A DNA stretch of 64,000 bases from Thermovirga lienii DSM 17291 (GTDB lineage: Bacteria; Synergistota; Synergistia; Synergistales; Thermovirgaceae), in assembly GCA_000233775.1 (NCBI GenBank), contig CP003096.1:894501-958500 (forward strand), in the 5' to 3' direction. Positions 13,217-21,261 of this stretch are shown piece after piece. The notes beneath the pieces were generated by a model, which had not been told where the DNA came from, made no database searches, and saw only the letters and a list, made by a program, of their open reading frames with translations. Within the stretch, counting starts at the first letter, position 1. The number at the start of each line of letters is the position of its first letter. A program made the position numbers and the translations under genes.

Positions 13217-13813
13217 AACCTCTATCTCTTTATGCACTCCTAAACACACAAAAAACTAAAACAAAAAAACTCAAACAAAAAAACTCAAAACCTAAAAACA
13301 AAAAATCCCAAAAAACAAAAAAAACAAATTCAACCCTAAATACTTAACAATAACTACAACTAACAGTGTGTCTGCAAGTGCATTAATTTTGATTTCTACT
13401 TCAACTTTTACAACAGCGTAAATTACACCAACAACTCCAGTTAAGCTACATAACTAGTCTTCCCTATCCCCTATTCAAAGAACCTTTCATTCCTCAAAAC
13501 AGCCTAAATCCTAAAATACCTGCCAATAGATGCAACAACCACGGGCGCAAGGTTGAGCTTTTATCCCCCCTCTTGCCCCTTAAACAATTACAACTGCTAC
13601 TAAGTAACCCCTTGGATAATGTGAATAAAAGGGATAATCAAGAAAAGCATAACTTACCCCGATTAACATCACCAGAGTAATGATCTAATATTGAAATGCT
13701 AAAGTTGTAGAATTTGGCTATAGTTATGATGTCATTCTCCTTAAAATATGCAATAATAATATAATAACTGAAACAGTGGAATTTTTGTTGTTTTCTTAAT
13801 GAGGGGTGCAGCG
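13217..13813 (+). other. Gene-free, G-depleted intergenic region between 5S and pilB
   Basis: No credible gene lies in these 597 bases; reading frames found here lack ribosome sites and family features. From about 13221 to 13361 the + strand is nearly free of G and made of A and C with short T runs, including repeats of ACAAAAAAACTC. G stays scarce to about 13550. No classical hairpin with a T run follows the 5S gene, so the G-poor, C-containing transcript may act as a Rho loading site. A possible -10 element TATAAT lies at 13760-13765 before pilB, but no good -35 is visible. Confidence 0.6.
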
Positions 13814-15547
13814 ATGGAGGAAAAAATAGAAAGTCGTGCTGTTGAAGGCGCGGAGGACAATAAAACATTGGATCACCCACTGGTGGTTAGGATAGGAGAT
13901 ATGCTCCTTCATTCTGGACTTATAACGCAAGAACAGCTTGACGAGGTTCTTGCTGAACAAAAGAGGACCAAGGAGCGTCTGGGTGAGATCCTGGTTAGAA
14001 AGGGATATATTACTGAAAGACAACTTGCCGAGATCTTAAGCAGACAGCTAAAGGTCCCATTGGTGTCTCTTGCCAGGTATAGGCCTATGTCAGAGGCTCT
14101 TAACTTGGTTCCTGAGAGGGTGGCCCGACGCCTCCAGGTGCTGCCTCTTGCCATAGTTGACAACAACAGGCTTATGGTGGCCATGGCTGATCCCCTCGAT
14201 CTCATGGCTATAGACGAGATAAAGATGCTTACTGGCATGGAGCTGGAAATAGGCATAACCACCCCAAGCGAGATAGAGCGAGAGCTAGATAAGTTCTATA
14301 GAGTCAGAGGCTCCTTAGAGGACGCCATTGTGGAGGTTTATGAAACCACTGGTGGAGAGTTGGACCTTCAGCGGGAGGAGAGGGCCGCAAGCGCCGACGA
14401 TGCCCCGGTAGTAAAGCTGGTTAACACCATCCTGGAGCAGGGGGCTAAAGAGGGGGCCTCGGACATCCATATAGAGCCCTTCGAGAACGTAACCCGCGTC
14501 CGGTTCCGTGTGGACGGTGCCCTATACGACGCCTTGGACTTTCCTAGGAAGCTTCATCCTGCTGTTTCTTCTCGTATAAAGATAATGTCAAACATTGATA
14601 TATCGGAAAAAAGAAGGCCCCAAGATGGCCGTATACTGATAAAGGTTGCCAACAGAAAAATAGACCTTAGGGTTTCCACTTTGCCTACCATATACGGAGA
14701 GAAGGTGGTCTTGAGGCTTTTGGACCAGACCAACGCCATGGTGGGACTTGAAAAACTGGGGCTCTATCCAGAGGACCGGGCATTGGTGGACGAGATGATA
14801 AACAGGCCCTACGGCATAGTGTTGGTGACTGGGCCTACAGGTAGCGGAAAATCCACAACCCTGTACTCCGTGCTGGAACAGATAAGTAAACCAGAGGTCA
14901 ATATAATAACCGTGGAAGATCCTGTAGAATACACCATAGCAGGTATAAACCAGATTCAACTCAACGAAAAGGCAGGGCTTACCTTTGGTGAAGCCTTGAG
15001 GTCCATTTTGAGACAGGACCCGGACAAGATAATGGTTGGAGAGATAAGAGATTTGGAGACTGCTCAGCTCGCCATACGGGCAGCTCTTACAGGACATTTA
15101 GTTCTCTCTACCTTGCATACCAACGATGCCCCCAGCGCCTCCATAAGACTTGTGGAGATGGGGATAGCGCCGTTCTTGGTATCGTCATCTCTCATAGGAG
15201 TTATAGCGCAACGCCTCGTGCGGAAGCTGTGTCCCCACTGCAAGGAGGAATACTCGCCACCACCCAAGGTTTTGATGGACGTGGGGCTTCCTCCAGGGGT
15301 TAGCCTTTGGAAGGCAGCAGGATGTGATGAGTGCAGAGGCACGGGCTACAAGGGTAGAACGGGCATATACGAAATAATGAAGGTGGACGAGGCCATTCAA
15401 TCTTTGATACTTGAGGGAGCCTCAGCGGCTAGGGTTCGAAAAGAAGCCCTTTCGAAGGGTATGACCACCTTGCGGCAGTCAGGGCTCAGAAAGGCGGTAG
15501 ACGGAATAACAAGCCTTGAAGAAGTGCTACAGGTAACTATCCAGTAG
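13814..15547 (+). CDS. pilB: Type IV pilus assembly ATPase PilB (GspE family)
   Basis: A cytoplasmic hexameric motor ATPase of 577 residues that drives pilin polymerisation. An N-terminal MshEN/T2SSE_N domain (about 25-170) precedes the GspE ATPase core. Walker A GPTGSGKST lies at about 339-347. The Asp box EDPVEY, Walker B KIMVGEIRD and His box follow. A tetracysteine zinc module is present (CPHC at about 474-477, CDEC at about 504-507), typical of PilB/GspE and absent from PilT. ATG at 13814 is preferred over ATG at 13799 because GAGGGG lies 7 bases before it. It heads the pilus cluster; pilT follows after 19 bases. Confidence 0.93.
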   Translation: MEEKIESRAVEGAEDNKTLDHPLVVRIGDMLLHSGLITQEQLDEVLAEQKRTKERLGEILVRKGYITERQLAEILSRQLKVPLVSLARYRPMSEALNLVPERVARRLQVLPLAIVDNNRLMVAMADPLDLMAIDEIKMLTGMELEIGITTPSEIERELDKFYRVRGSLEDAIVEVYETTGGELDLQREERAASADDAPVVKLVNTILEQGAKEGASDIHIEPFENVTRVRFRVDGALYDALDFPRKLHPAVSSRIKIMSNIDISEKRRPQDGRILIKVANRKIDLRVSTLPTIYGEKVVLRLLDQTNAMVGLEKLGLYPEDRALVDEMINRPYGIVLVTGPTGSGKSTTLYSVLEQISKPEVNIITVEDPVEYTIAGINQIQLNEKAGLTFGEALRSILRQDPDKIMVGEIRDLETAQLAIRAALTGHLVLSTLHTNDAPSASIRLVEMGIAPFLVSSSLIGVIAQRLVRKLCPHCKEEYSPPPKVLMDVGLPPGVSLWKAAGCDECRGTGYKGRTGIYEIMKVDEAIQSLILEGASAARVRKEALSKGMTTLRQSGLRKAVDGITSLEEVLQVTIQ

Positions 15548-15566
15548 GTGAGGAGGAATTGTCGCA

Positions 15567-16649
15567 ATGGTTCCAAGCATAAATGACATACTCGCTGAAT
15601 CCATCAGAATGAAAGCCACCGATATCCACTTGGGGGTGGGGCTGCCACCTGCAGTTAGGGTAGATGGAGATTTGGTGTACCTTGCATCTTTCCCCGAACT
15701 GAGCAATTATGACCTTAGGGCCCTTGCAAGTGAGGTTTTGATGCGCCGTCAGCTTGAGGAGCTGGAGGAAAATAGGGAGATAGATTTCAGCTTCACATTC
15801 ACTGGAGAGGGTGGTGAATCCTCCAGGTTCAGGGGGAACTGCTATTTCGAAAGGGGCAACATGTGTCTTGCTCTCAGAACCATTCCAACCAAGATCAGGA
15901 CCATAGATGAGCTTAAGCTTCCCAAACAGATAATAGAGGTTACCAGAAAGTACCGAGGTCTTTTCCTGGTGACGGGTCCAACGGGAAGCGGTAAGAGTAC
16001 CACCCTTGCGGCCCTTATACAGGAGATAAACAGGACCAGACCGTGCCATATAGTGACCATAGAGGACCCCATAGAATATCTTTATACATCCGATGTGGCG
16101 GTGATACACCAGCGAGAGGTAGGAAGCGACACCAAAAGCTTCGCGGAGGCCCTGAAGCGGGTCTTGAGGCAGGACCCCGACGTTATCTTGATAGGAGAGA
16201 TGAGAGATCTGGAGACCATATCGGCGGCCATCACAGCGGCTGAGACTGGACACTTGGTCTTTGCCACCCTTCACACTCAGAGTGCCCCTCAGACAGTGGA
16301 CAGGATAATAGACGTTTTCCCACCCCACCAGCAACAGCAGATTCGCCAGCAGCTGAGCACCGTTCTGATAGGAGTCTGTACTCAACAATTGGTGCCAGTG
16401 CCGGGAGGAGGAAGGGTTGTGGCAACGGAGCTTCTTTTTGCCACCCCTGCCGTCAGGAACCTCATAAGAGAGGCCAAGGTTAGCCAAATGGTGAGCATAA
16501 TGCAGACCGGCTCTGCCGCTGGCATGCACACTATGGACCAGGACCTTGCAAGACTCGTACGGGACGGCATTATACCCTATGAGATCGCCAAAGCTAGGTG
16601 TCACGACCCCAAAGATCTGGAGCGACTTGTCTTTGAAGTCTCTTTTTAA
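15567..16649 (+). CDS. pilT: Type IV pilus retraction ATPase PilT
   Basis: The protein has 360 residues and no zinc module, and it begins directly with the short PAS-like N-terminal domain of PilT. Walker A GPTGSGKST lies at about 137-145, Walker B in VILIGEMRD, and the PilT-specific C-terminal motif is seen as VRNLIREAK (usually AIRNLIREGK). PilT disassembles pili and powers twitching motility and DNA uptake. AGGAGG precedes the ATG at 15567. An 83-base gap separates it from pilC. Confidence 0.93.
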   Translation: MVPSINDILAESIRMKATDIHLGVGLPPAVRVDGDLVYLASFPELSNYDLRALASEVLMRRQLEELEENREIDFSFTFTGEGGESSRFRGNCYFERGNMCLALRTIPTKIRTIDELKLPKQIIEVTRKYRGLFLVTGPTGSGKSTTLAALIQEINRTRPCHIVTIEDPIEYLYTSDVAVIHQREVGSDTKSFAEALKRVLRQDPDVILIGEMRDLETISAAITAAETGHLVFATLHTQSAPQTVDRIIDVFPPHQQQQIRQQLSTVLIGVCTQQLVPVPGGGRVVATELLFATPAVRNLIREAKVSQMVSIMQTGSAAGMHTMDQDLARLVRDGIIPYEIAKARCHDPKDLERLVFEVSF

Positions 16650-16732
16650 ACAAGCAAAGTGCAAAAAACTGCAAATCGTGTTAAAACAAAATAATAAAAG
16701 TTACCAGGCAAACACGGCCTCTGAAGGGAGGA

Positions 16733-17950
16733 ATGGCCTTGATTTTCCGATACAGGGCACGCACAGCTGACGGGAGAACTGTCAATGGTACAATTTCGGC
16801 CTACAGTCAGGAGCAGGTGGTGCAGCAGCTGAGAGGTCAAGGTCTGGTTCCCCTGGCAATAAGCGCTGATAAGGAAGAGCACAAGCTAAGCTTCAAGGAG
16901 AGACTTCAGGCCATAGGAACTGTGCCTTTGAAGGATAAGGCGGTGCTTTTCAGGCAGCTTACCACAATGATATCCGCAGGCATAACCTTAGGGAGTGCCC
17001 TTGAGATACTTGTCCAGCAGACCAAGAACAAGAAGCTTGCCTTGGCAGTCAGGGAGGTAAAGCGCCTGGTGGACAGCGGTATATCCTTGAGCTCCGCCAT
17101 GAGGACCAGGAAGGAATTCAACAACCTCATGGTTTCCATAGTCAGAGCTGGCGAGGAGGGGGGCGTCCTCGATAAGAGTTTGGATCGTCTTGCTACCTTT
17201 CTGGAGAGGCAGGAGGCCCTGAAAAAGAAGATAGTTTCTGCCGTGACCTATCCTGCGGTGGTCATGAGCTTTGCAATAGGCGTAGTCTACATACTTGTGA
17301 CCTTCATAGTTCCCCGGTTTGCCCAGGTCTTTGATGGCTTGGGGATAGACCTTCCGCCGGTTACAACCCTAACCTTTGATTTTGCTCTCTGGATGAACAG
17401 GAACTGGCCCTTTGTTTTGGGAAGTTTGGTTCTTTTCATTGTGCTCGTGGTGATTCTCAATAGAAACAAGAACACTAAGCCCTACATGGACCGCCTGAAG
17501 TTGAGGCTGCCCCTCGTTGGAGACATCATATACAAGGCCATAATGGCCAGGACCAACAGAACTCTCTCTTCCATGGTGGAAGCTGGGGTTCCCATACTTA
17601 TGGCCTTGGAGATGACTGCCGAGGTTGCCAATAACTACGTAATAGGCAAGGCCTACGAGGACCTGAAGGAAGCAGCAAGGCGGGGGCAAGCCTTGGGCGA
17701 GACGGCGGCCAACACCAAGGTGTTTCCTCTCATGACGGCTCACATGATAACTGTCGGAGAACAGACAGGCCGTCTGGAAGAGATGTTGGGGAAGGTGGCC
17801 GACTGGTTCGAGCTTGAATTGGACGAGAAGATAAAGCGTCTATCGTCCATAATAGAGCCTGTGCTGATAATGTTCGTGGGAGGAGTAGTGGCAATCGTCG
17901 CCTCTGCCATATTCCTTCCCATTGTGGGAGCCATACAGGCCATGCTTTAG
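16733..17950 (+). CDS. pilC: Type IV pilus inner-membrane platform protein PilC
   Basis: The protein has 405 residues and two T2SSF domains (about 68-190 and 270-395), with hydrophobic segments at about 170-195, 220-245 and 375-400, as in PilC/GspF. It is the membrane platform on which PilB and PilT act. The annotated ATG at 16733 touches its AAGGGAGG site. The in-frame TTG at 16739 has a normal 7-base spacing and may be the true start. An unused-looking AAGGAGGTG follows the stop (about 17953-17961). Confidence 0.92.
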   Translation: MALIFRYRARTADGRTVNGTISAYSQEQVVQQLRGQGLVPLAISADKEEHKLSFKERLQAIGTVPLKDKAVLFRQLTTMISAGITLGSALEILVQQTKNKKLALAVREVKRLVDSGISLSSAMRTRKEFNNLMVSIVRAGEEGGVLDKSLDRLATFLERQEALKKKIVSAVTYPAVVMSFAIGVVYILVTFIVPRFAQVFDGLGIDLPPVTTLTFDFALWMNRNWPFVLGSLVLFIVLVVILNRNKNTKPYMDRLKLRLPLVGDIIYKAIMARTNRTLSSMVEAGVPILMALEMTAEVANNYVIGKAYEDLKEAARRGQALGETAANTKVFPLMTAHMITVGEQTGRLEEMLGKVADWFELELDEKIKRLSSIIEPVLIMFVGGVVAIVASAIFLPIVGAIQAML

Positions 17951-18009
17951 AGAAGGAGGTGAAAAAAGAGAGAAAGTAGAGTTTTGCGGCCGGTGCTTTC
18001 ATAGTATAC

Positions 18010-18038
18010 TTGACTAAAGATTTCAATTGTGCCATATT
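18010..18038 (+). promoter_or_regulatory. Candidate promoter of pilA
   Basis: TTGACT (18010-18015) and CATATT (18033-18038) are 17 bases apart, in the 132-base gap between pilC and pilA. Major pilin genes often have their own promoter. The -10 is weak, so this is tentative. Confidence 0.4.
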
Positions 18039-18082
18039 TGTTGCAACAGGAAGTATAAGAGCTGATGAAGGAGGGAACGAAA

Positions 18083-18550
18083 ATGTTCAAACTGGTTAGA
18101 AGAAGAAAGGCAAAAGGTTTTACCCTGGTGGAACTACTCATAGTCATGGTCATCATAGGTATCTTAGCAGGAGCCATGCTCTTGGTGATGGGATCTGGAA
18201 AGGACAAGGCTAATGCTACGAAGATAGTTAGCGATATGAGGAGCTTGAAGGCAGCAGCCCTTATGTACTATGGAGACAATAACGCATGGCCTACTCAGAT
18301 TAGCCAATTATCTCAGTATATGGACCGTCAAATTAATGCTAATACTACTGTAGCCTCCTATGACATTTCTAATACATCTACGGATTATTATGTGTGTGTT
18401 AAAGCAGATCTTTCCAGTGCTGGCGAAGGGGTCAAGAAAGCATTAGCTGCTATGGCAGAAGACAGTGGTCTTTATTACGATGCGACCAGCGCAGACCATA
18501 CGTATGAAGCGAGTTATGACGAAGTATATATGAGGATAAGCACTCAATGA
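18083..18550 (+). CDS. pilA: Type IV prepilin (major pilin candidate)
   Basis: The protein has 155 residues. A short basic leader (MFKLVRRRKAKG) precedes the class III signal: cleavage after the glycine of KG-FTLVELLIV, with Glu at +5 and a hydrophobic N-terminal helix of about 20 residues. The rest is a small pseudopilin/pilin head with one cysteine, in YYVCVK. ATG at 18083 is preferred over 18065 because AAGGAGG lies 8 bases before it. It is the only prepilin gene in the cluster. A pseudopilin role cannot be excluded. Confidence 0.88.
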   Translation: MFKLVRRRKAKGFTLVELLIVMVIIGILAGAMLLVMGSGKDKANATKIVSDMRSLKAAALMYYGDNNAWPTQISQLSQYMDRQINANTTVASYDISNTSTDYYVCVKADLSSAGEGVKKALAAMAEDSGLYYDATSADHTYEASYDEVYMRISTQ

Positions 18551-18615
18551 TTTATCGTAATCTGTATAGTTGTTGTAAGTTTGCGTGTATGTGATAGATC
18601 TTGTAGAGGGGGGGC

Positions 18616-19572
18616 ATGACAGTGGCTTTTTTTGCAAAAAAAAGCCTTGCCGCAGGGCTTTCGCTGGCCAGCGGACATGTAAGGTACGTGGAGCTTGAAC
18701 GGTCCGGAGGAGAGCTTTCCGTCGCCCGTTCAGGTGAGGTGGAGCTCGGGCCGGGCATAGTAGACGGAGAGATGATCGCCGACGTGCAGGCCCTGGAGGG
18801 CAAGCTCGAAGAGCTCAAAAGCTATATAGGCGGCCATTGGGGAGCCCCCGTCTCGTTGAGCCTCCCTTCAAGGGACGTTTTGCTTCGAATAGTTGAGATG
18901 CCCTCCTTGGCCCCAGATGAGGCCAAGGAGGCCCTTAAATGGGACTTTGAAAAGTACTTCCCCTTTCCATACGCTGAGGCGGTGTTCGACCTTTCTCCAG
19001 TGGACCTTCCTGGTGAACCTGACGTTACCACGTCCAGGTTCCTCGTGGCAGCGGCTCGCCTCAGGGTGGTGGAGGGGCTGATGGAAGTGACCAAAAGAGT
19101 AGGAATAAAGGTCAACGCCGTGGAGCCATCGGGAGTTCCCCTCTACAGAAGTTTTAAGGGAGCCCACACAGAGAGCGATATCATAACTGGGACAATGGTG
19201 GTGAGCGTTGGCTCTTTGAGTTCCCAAATAATAGTAGGTTTTGGAGATAACGGAATAATATATCGAACCCTCCTTTTTGGAGGAAGGCCAAAGGATGGAC
19301 TGGACAGCTCTTCAGGTTTCGTGGCAGTCGCCAGGGAGGTTTCTTCCACCTTCACCTACCTGGCAAGCCAATTTAGGGAGATGAGGGTTGATGAGATCAT
19401 CCTCTGCGGCGATTACGGTAAGGAAGAGCTCCTCAAGGAGGAGCTCCAAAAGGCCACTGATACAGCGGTGGTTGTGAAAGATCCGTGGGAGATCTGGAAT
19501 ATTAGGGGCGCACCTGCCGACAGGTGGGGGTGGGAGACCGCCCTTGGCCTCGCTGTGAGGGATCTGTCATGA
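18616..19572 (+). CDS. pilM: Type IV pilus assembly protein PilM
   Basis: The protein has 318 residues with an actin-like (FtsA-type) nucleotide-binding fold. The opening AAGLSLASGHVRYVELE and the central PSRDVLLRIVEMP and ALKWDFEKYFPFP segments are typical of PilM. PilM is cytoplasmic and binds the N terminus of PilN, linking the motor to the inner-membrane alignment complex. AGAGGGGGGG precedes the ATG at 18616. It overlaps pilN by 4 bases. Confidence 0.88.
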   Translation: MTVAFFAKKSLAAGLSLASGHVRYVELERSGGELSVARSGEVELGPGIVDGEMIADVQALEGKLEELKSYIGGHWGAPVSLSLPSRDVLLRIVEMPSLAPDEAKEALKWDFEKYFPFPYAEAVFDLSPVDLPGEPDVTTSRFLVAAARLRVVEGLMEVTKRVGIKVNAVEPSGVPLYRSFKGAHTESDIITGTMVVSVGSLSSQIIVGFGDNGIIYRTLLFGGRPKDGLDSSSGFVAVAREVSSTFTYLASQFREMRVDEIILCGDYGKEELLKEELQKATDTAVVVKDPWEIWNIRGAPADRWGWETALGLAVRDLS

Positions 19573-20159
19573 AGATAAAACTGGATTTGAGGCCCCAAAG
19601 TTATGCAGAGTCCGTATCTAGAGGTGTGGATCTTGCCAAGATAGTTGCTACGGTCTTGGTGCTATCCTTTTTAGTGGTTTCTTTGACTTCATTTGGCTAT
19701 GGTTTTTACCTTTCGAACGACCTCAAAAAACAGAGGTTGGCCCTTCAGAACAGGATAGAAGCCCTTCAAGTGCAGAACATAAAGCTTGGTAAGGAGCTAA
19801 AGAGGCTTAAAGAGAAGGAAGCAGATTATCAAAGTGCCTTGAGCCTAATTGAGAAGGAACTGCCATCCATTGAGTTTTTGGCCTCTCTGGAGAAGGCTTT
19901 GCCCGCGTCTGTGTGGCTGGAAAAAATCAGCATCTCAAAAGGTAAGGTGGACCTTTCTGGAAAGGCATTTACGGAAAATGACGTGGTCTCCTTCGGTAAA
20001 GCCCTTTTAGATGCCCCTGTGGTCAAGGCTGTGGGATTTCCAGTAACCAACAGGGTGGAGCAGGATGGGCAAAGCGTTGTCACCTTCTCTTTGAGTGCCT
20101 TTCTCGGGGAGTTTAAGGATCTACGAAGTGCCCTTAAGGAGGAGGTGGCCGCAAGATGA
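19569..20159 (+). CDS. pilN: Type IV pilus assembly protein PilN
   Basis: The protein has 196 residues. A short cytoplasmic start (MKIKLDLRPQSY, matching the INLLP-type PilM-binding segment of PilN) is followed by one membrane helix (about 22-45), a coiled coil (about 46-95) and a small ferredoxin-like domain (about 105-180). This fits PilN of the alignment complex. ATG at 19569 overlaps the pilM stop (ATGA) and is preferred to an upstream start inside pilM. It overlaps pilO by 4 bases. Confidence 0.83.
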   Translation: MKIKLDLRPQSYAESVSRGVDLAKIVATVLVLSFLVVSLTSFGYGFYLSNDLKKQRLALQNRIEALQVQNIKLGKELKRLKEKEADYQSALSLIEKELPSIEFLASLEKALPASVWLEKISISKGKVDLSGKAFTENDVVSFGKALLDAPVVKAVGFPVTNRVEQDGQSVVTFSLSAFLGEFKDLRSALKEEVAAR

Positions 20160-20677
20160 AGCTGCCTCGCAAACGTTTAGTCATATCGCTGGTCCTTTTG
20201 CTTTTGTTCGCCCTGATCCTGGGAGGAGAAGCCTTTTTCAGCAAGAAGGTCTTAGAAGAACGGCGTGCGATTGACGAAATGCGTCGCCGTGAGGCTATAC
20301 TGAGCAGAGATGTGATGGACAAAACCAGGTTGATAAAGGCGTACAAGGAAGCATTGAGCACCATAGATGAGTACAAGATAACCTTGCCGGAGGACGAGGT
20401 CTCCTTCTATTCGGCGGTGGAGAGGGAGCTTGCCAAAAACGGTATAAAGGTGAACAGTATCAAACCTGGAAAAGGATCCAAAGATCTGAAGGCCATCGAC
20501 GTGAACTTTGAAGGGCCATATTACGCTGTGCTCAACGTGTTCGCCGATTGGAGGAGCATGGGAGTGGCTGTAAGGATGGTCTCGGCCTCTTTGCAGAAGG
20601 ACAATGAAATAGAAGGGTACGTGCGGGGAACCGTTACCCTTGAGTCTGCTTTTCCCAAAGGGGGTGAAGGCCAATGA
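20156..20677 (+). CDS. pilO: PilO-like type IV pilus alignment protein
   Basis: The protein has 173 residues. One N-terminal membrane helix (about 8-26) is followed by a coiled coil (about 28-65) and a C-terminal ferredoxin-like domain of the PilO type (about 80-165). PilO pairs with PilN in the inner membrane and controls secretin alignment. Sequence conservation is low in this family, so the call leans on the domain layout and on the position between pilN and the PilP-like gene. It overlaps both neighbours by 4 bases. Confidence 0.75.
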   Translation: MKLPRKRLVISLVLLLLFALILGGEAFFSKKVLEERRAIDEMRRREAILSRDVMDKTRLIKAYKEALSTIDEYKITLPEDEVSFYSAVERELAKNGIKVNSIKPGKGSKDLKAIDVNFEGPYYAVLNVFADWRSMGVAVRMVSASLQKDNEIEGYVRGTVTLESAFPKGGEGQ

Positions 20678-21261
20678 TATCCTCTGATTCTTGGCTTGGT
20701 GCCCTTTTGGAGTTCTGGGATGAGATAGTGCACGGCGACAAGGTGCCCAGGTTGGTAAAGATCCTTTTGGCTGCAGCCCTCTTGGGAGCAACCGTGTGGT
20801 CTGGTTACGTATTCAAGGAGCTAACTGAGTTGGCCAAGCCCCAGATTCCTCCGGAGGTAAAACCAAGTCCCAAGGTGGCCGAGGAAGCAAAACGCCTAGA
20901 TCAAGTGGTGGGAAAGTTCAGGGCTACAGTGCAGGCCAGAGGCGGAAGCACCGAGCTATCCGTGTTGGCTTCCACTATTTCCAGGAAACCCTTTGTGCCT
21001 CCGCCTCCTCCAGAACTGCAGGAAGGGGTTTCAGTCACCTTGGCAAAAGAGGTTACTCCTCCTTTGATCATAGTAAGGGCGATTATTGTAAACGAGCCTG
21101 ACAGCGTCGCGCTGCTTGATGTAGATGGATTGAGCGATGGATTAGTGGTCAAAAAGGGTGCGTCCTTTGGTGACGGGCAAGGAAGGATAGTGGCTATTTC
21201 AGCAGAAAAGGTGGTGTTCACATGGGCCGGTCAAGTGTACGAGGCTTCAATAGAAATGTGA
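20674..21261 (+). CDS. PilP/GspC-like periplasmic linker protein (putative)
   Basis: The protein has 195 residues. A cytoplasmic start of about 27 residues leads to a membrane helix (about 30-48), a Pro/Lys-rich linker with a run of prolines at about 109-113, and a C-terminal beta-rich domain (about 125-195) resembling the homology region of PilP/GspC. Such domains contact the secretin. PilP is normally a lipoprotein; this protein has no lipobox and has a GspC-like membrane anchor instead. It overlaps pilQ by 40 bases, an unusually long overlap. The role in joining PilN/PilO to PilQ is inferred from position. Confidence 0.6.
   Translation: MISSDSWLGALLEFWDEIVHGDKVPRLVKILLAAALLGATVWSGYVFKELTELAKPQIPPEVKPSPKVAEEAKRLDQVVGKFRATVQARGGSTELSVLASTISRKPFVPPPPPELQEGVSVTLAKEVTPPLIIVRAIIVNEPDSVALLDVDGLSDGLVVKKGASFGDGQGRIVAISAEKVVFTWAGQVYEASIEM

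Noticed and set aside
13081-13347. An 88-codon frame across 5S and the A/C-rich tract
   Set aside because: The first half is 5S rRNA and the rest is Lys/Thr/Asn low-complexity translation of the tract.
13221-13361. A CRISPR array in the repetitive A/C tract
   Set aside because: The repeats are short, irregular and low in complexity, with no unique spacers and no cas genes in the window.
15537-16664. A 375-codon open frame on the - strand opposite pilT
   Set aside because: It lies entirely over the conserved pilT gene, has no ribosome site, and its translation shows no family features; it is a codon-bias shadow.
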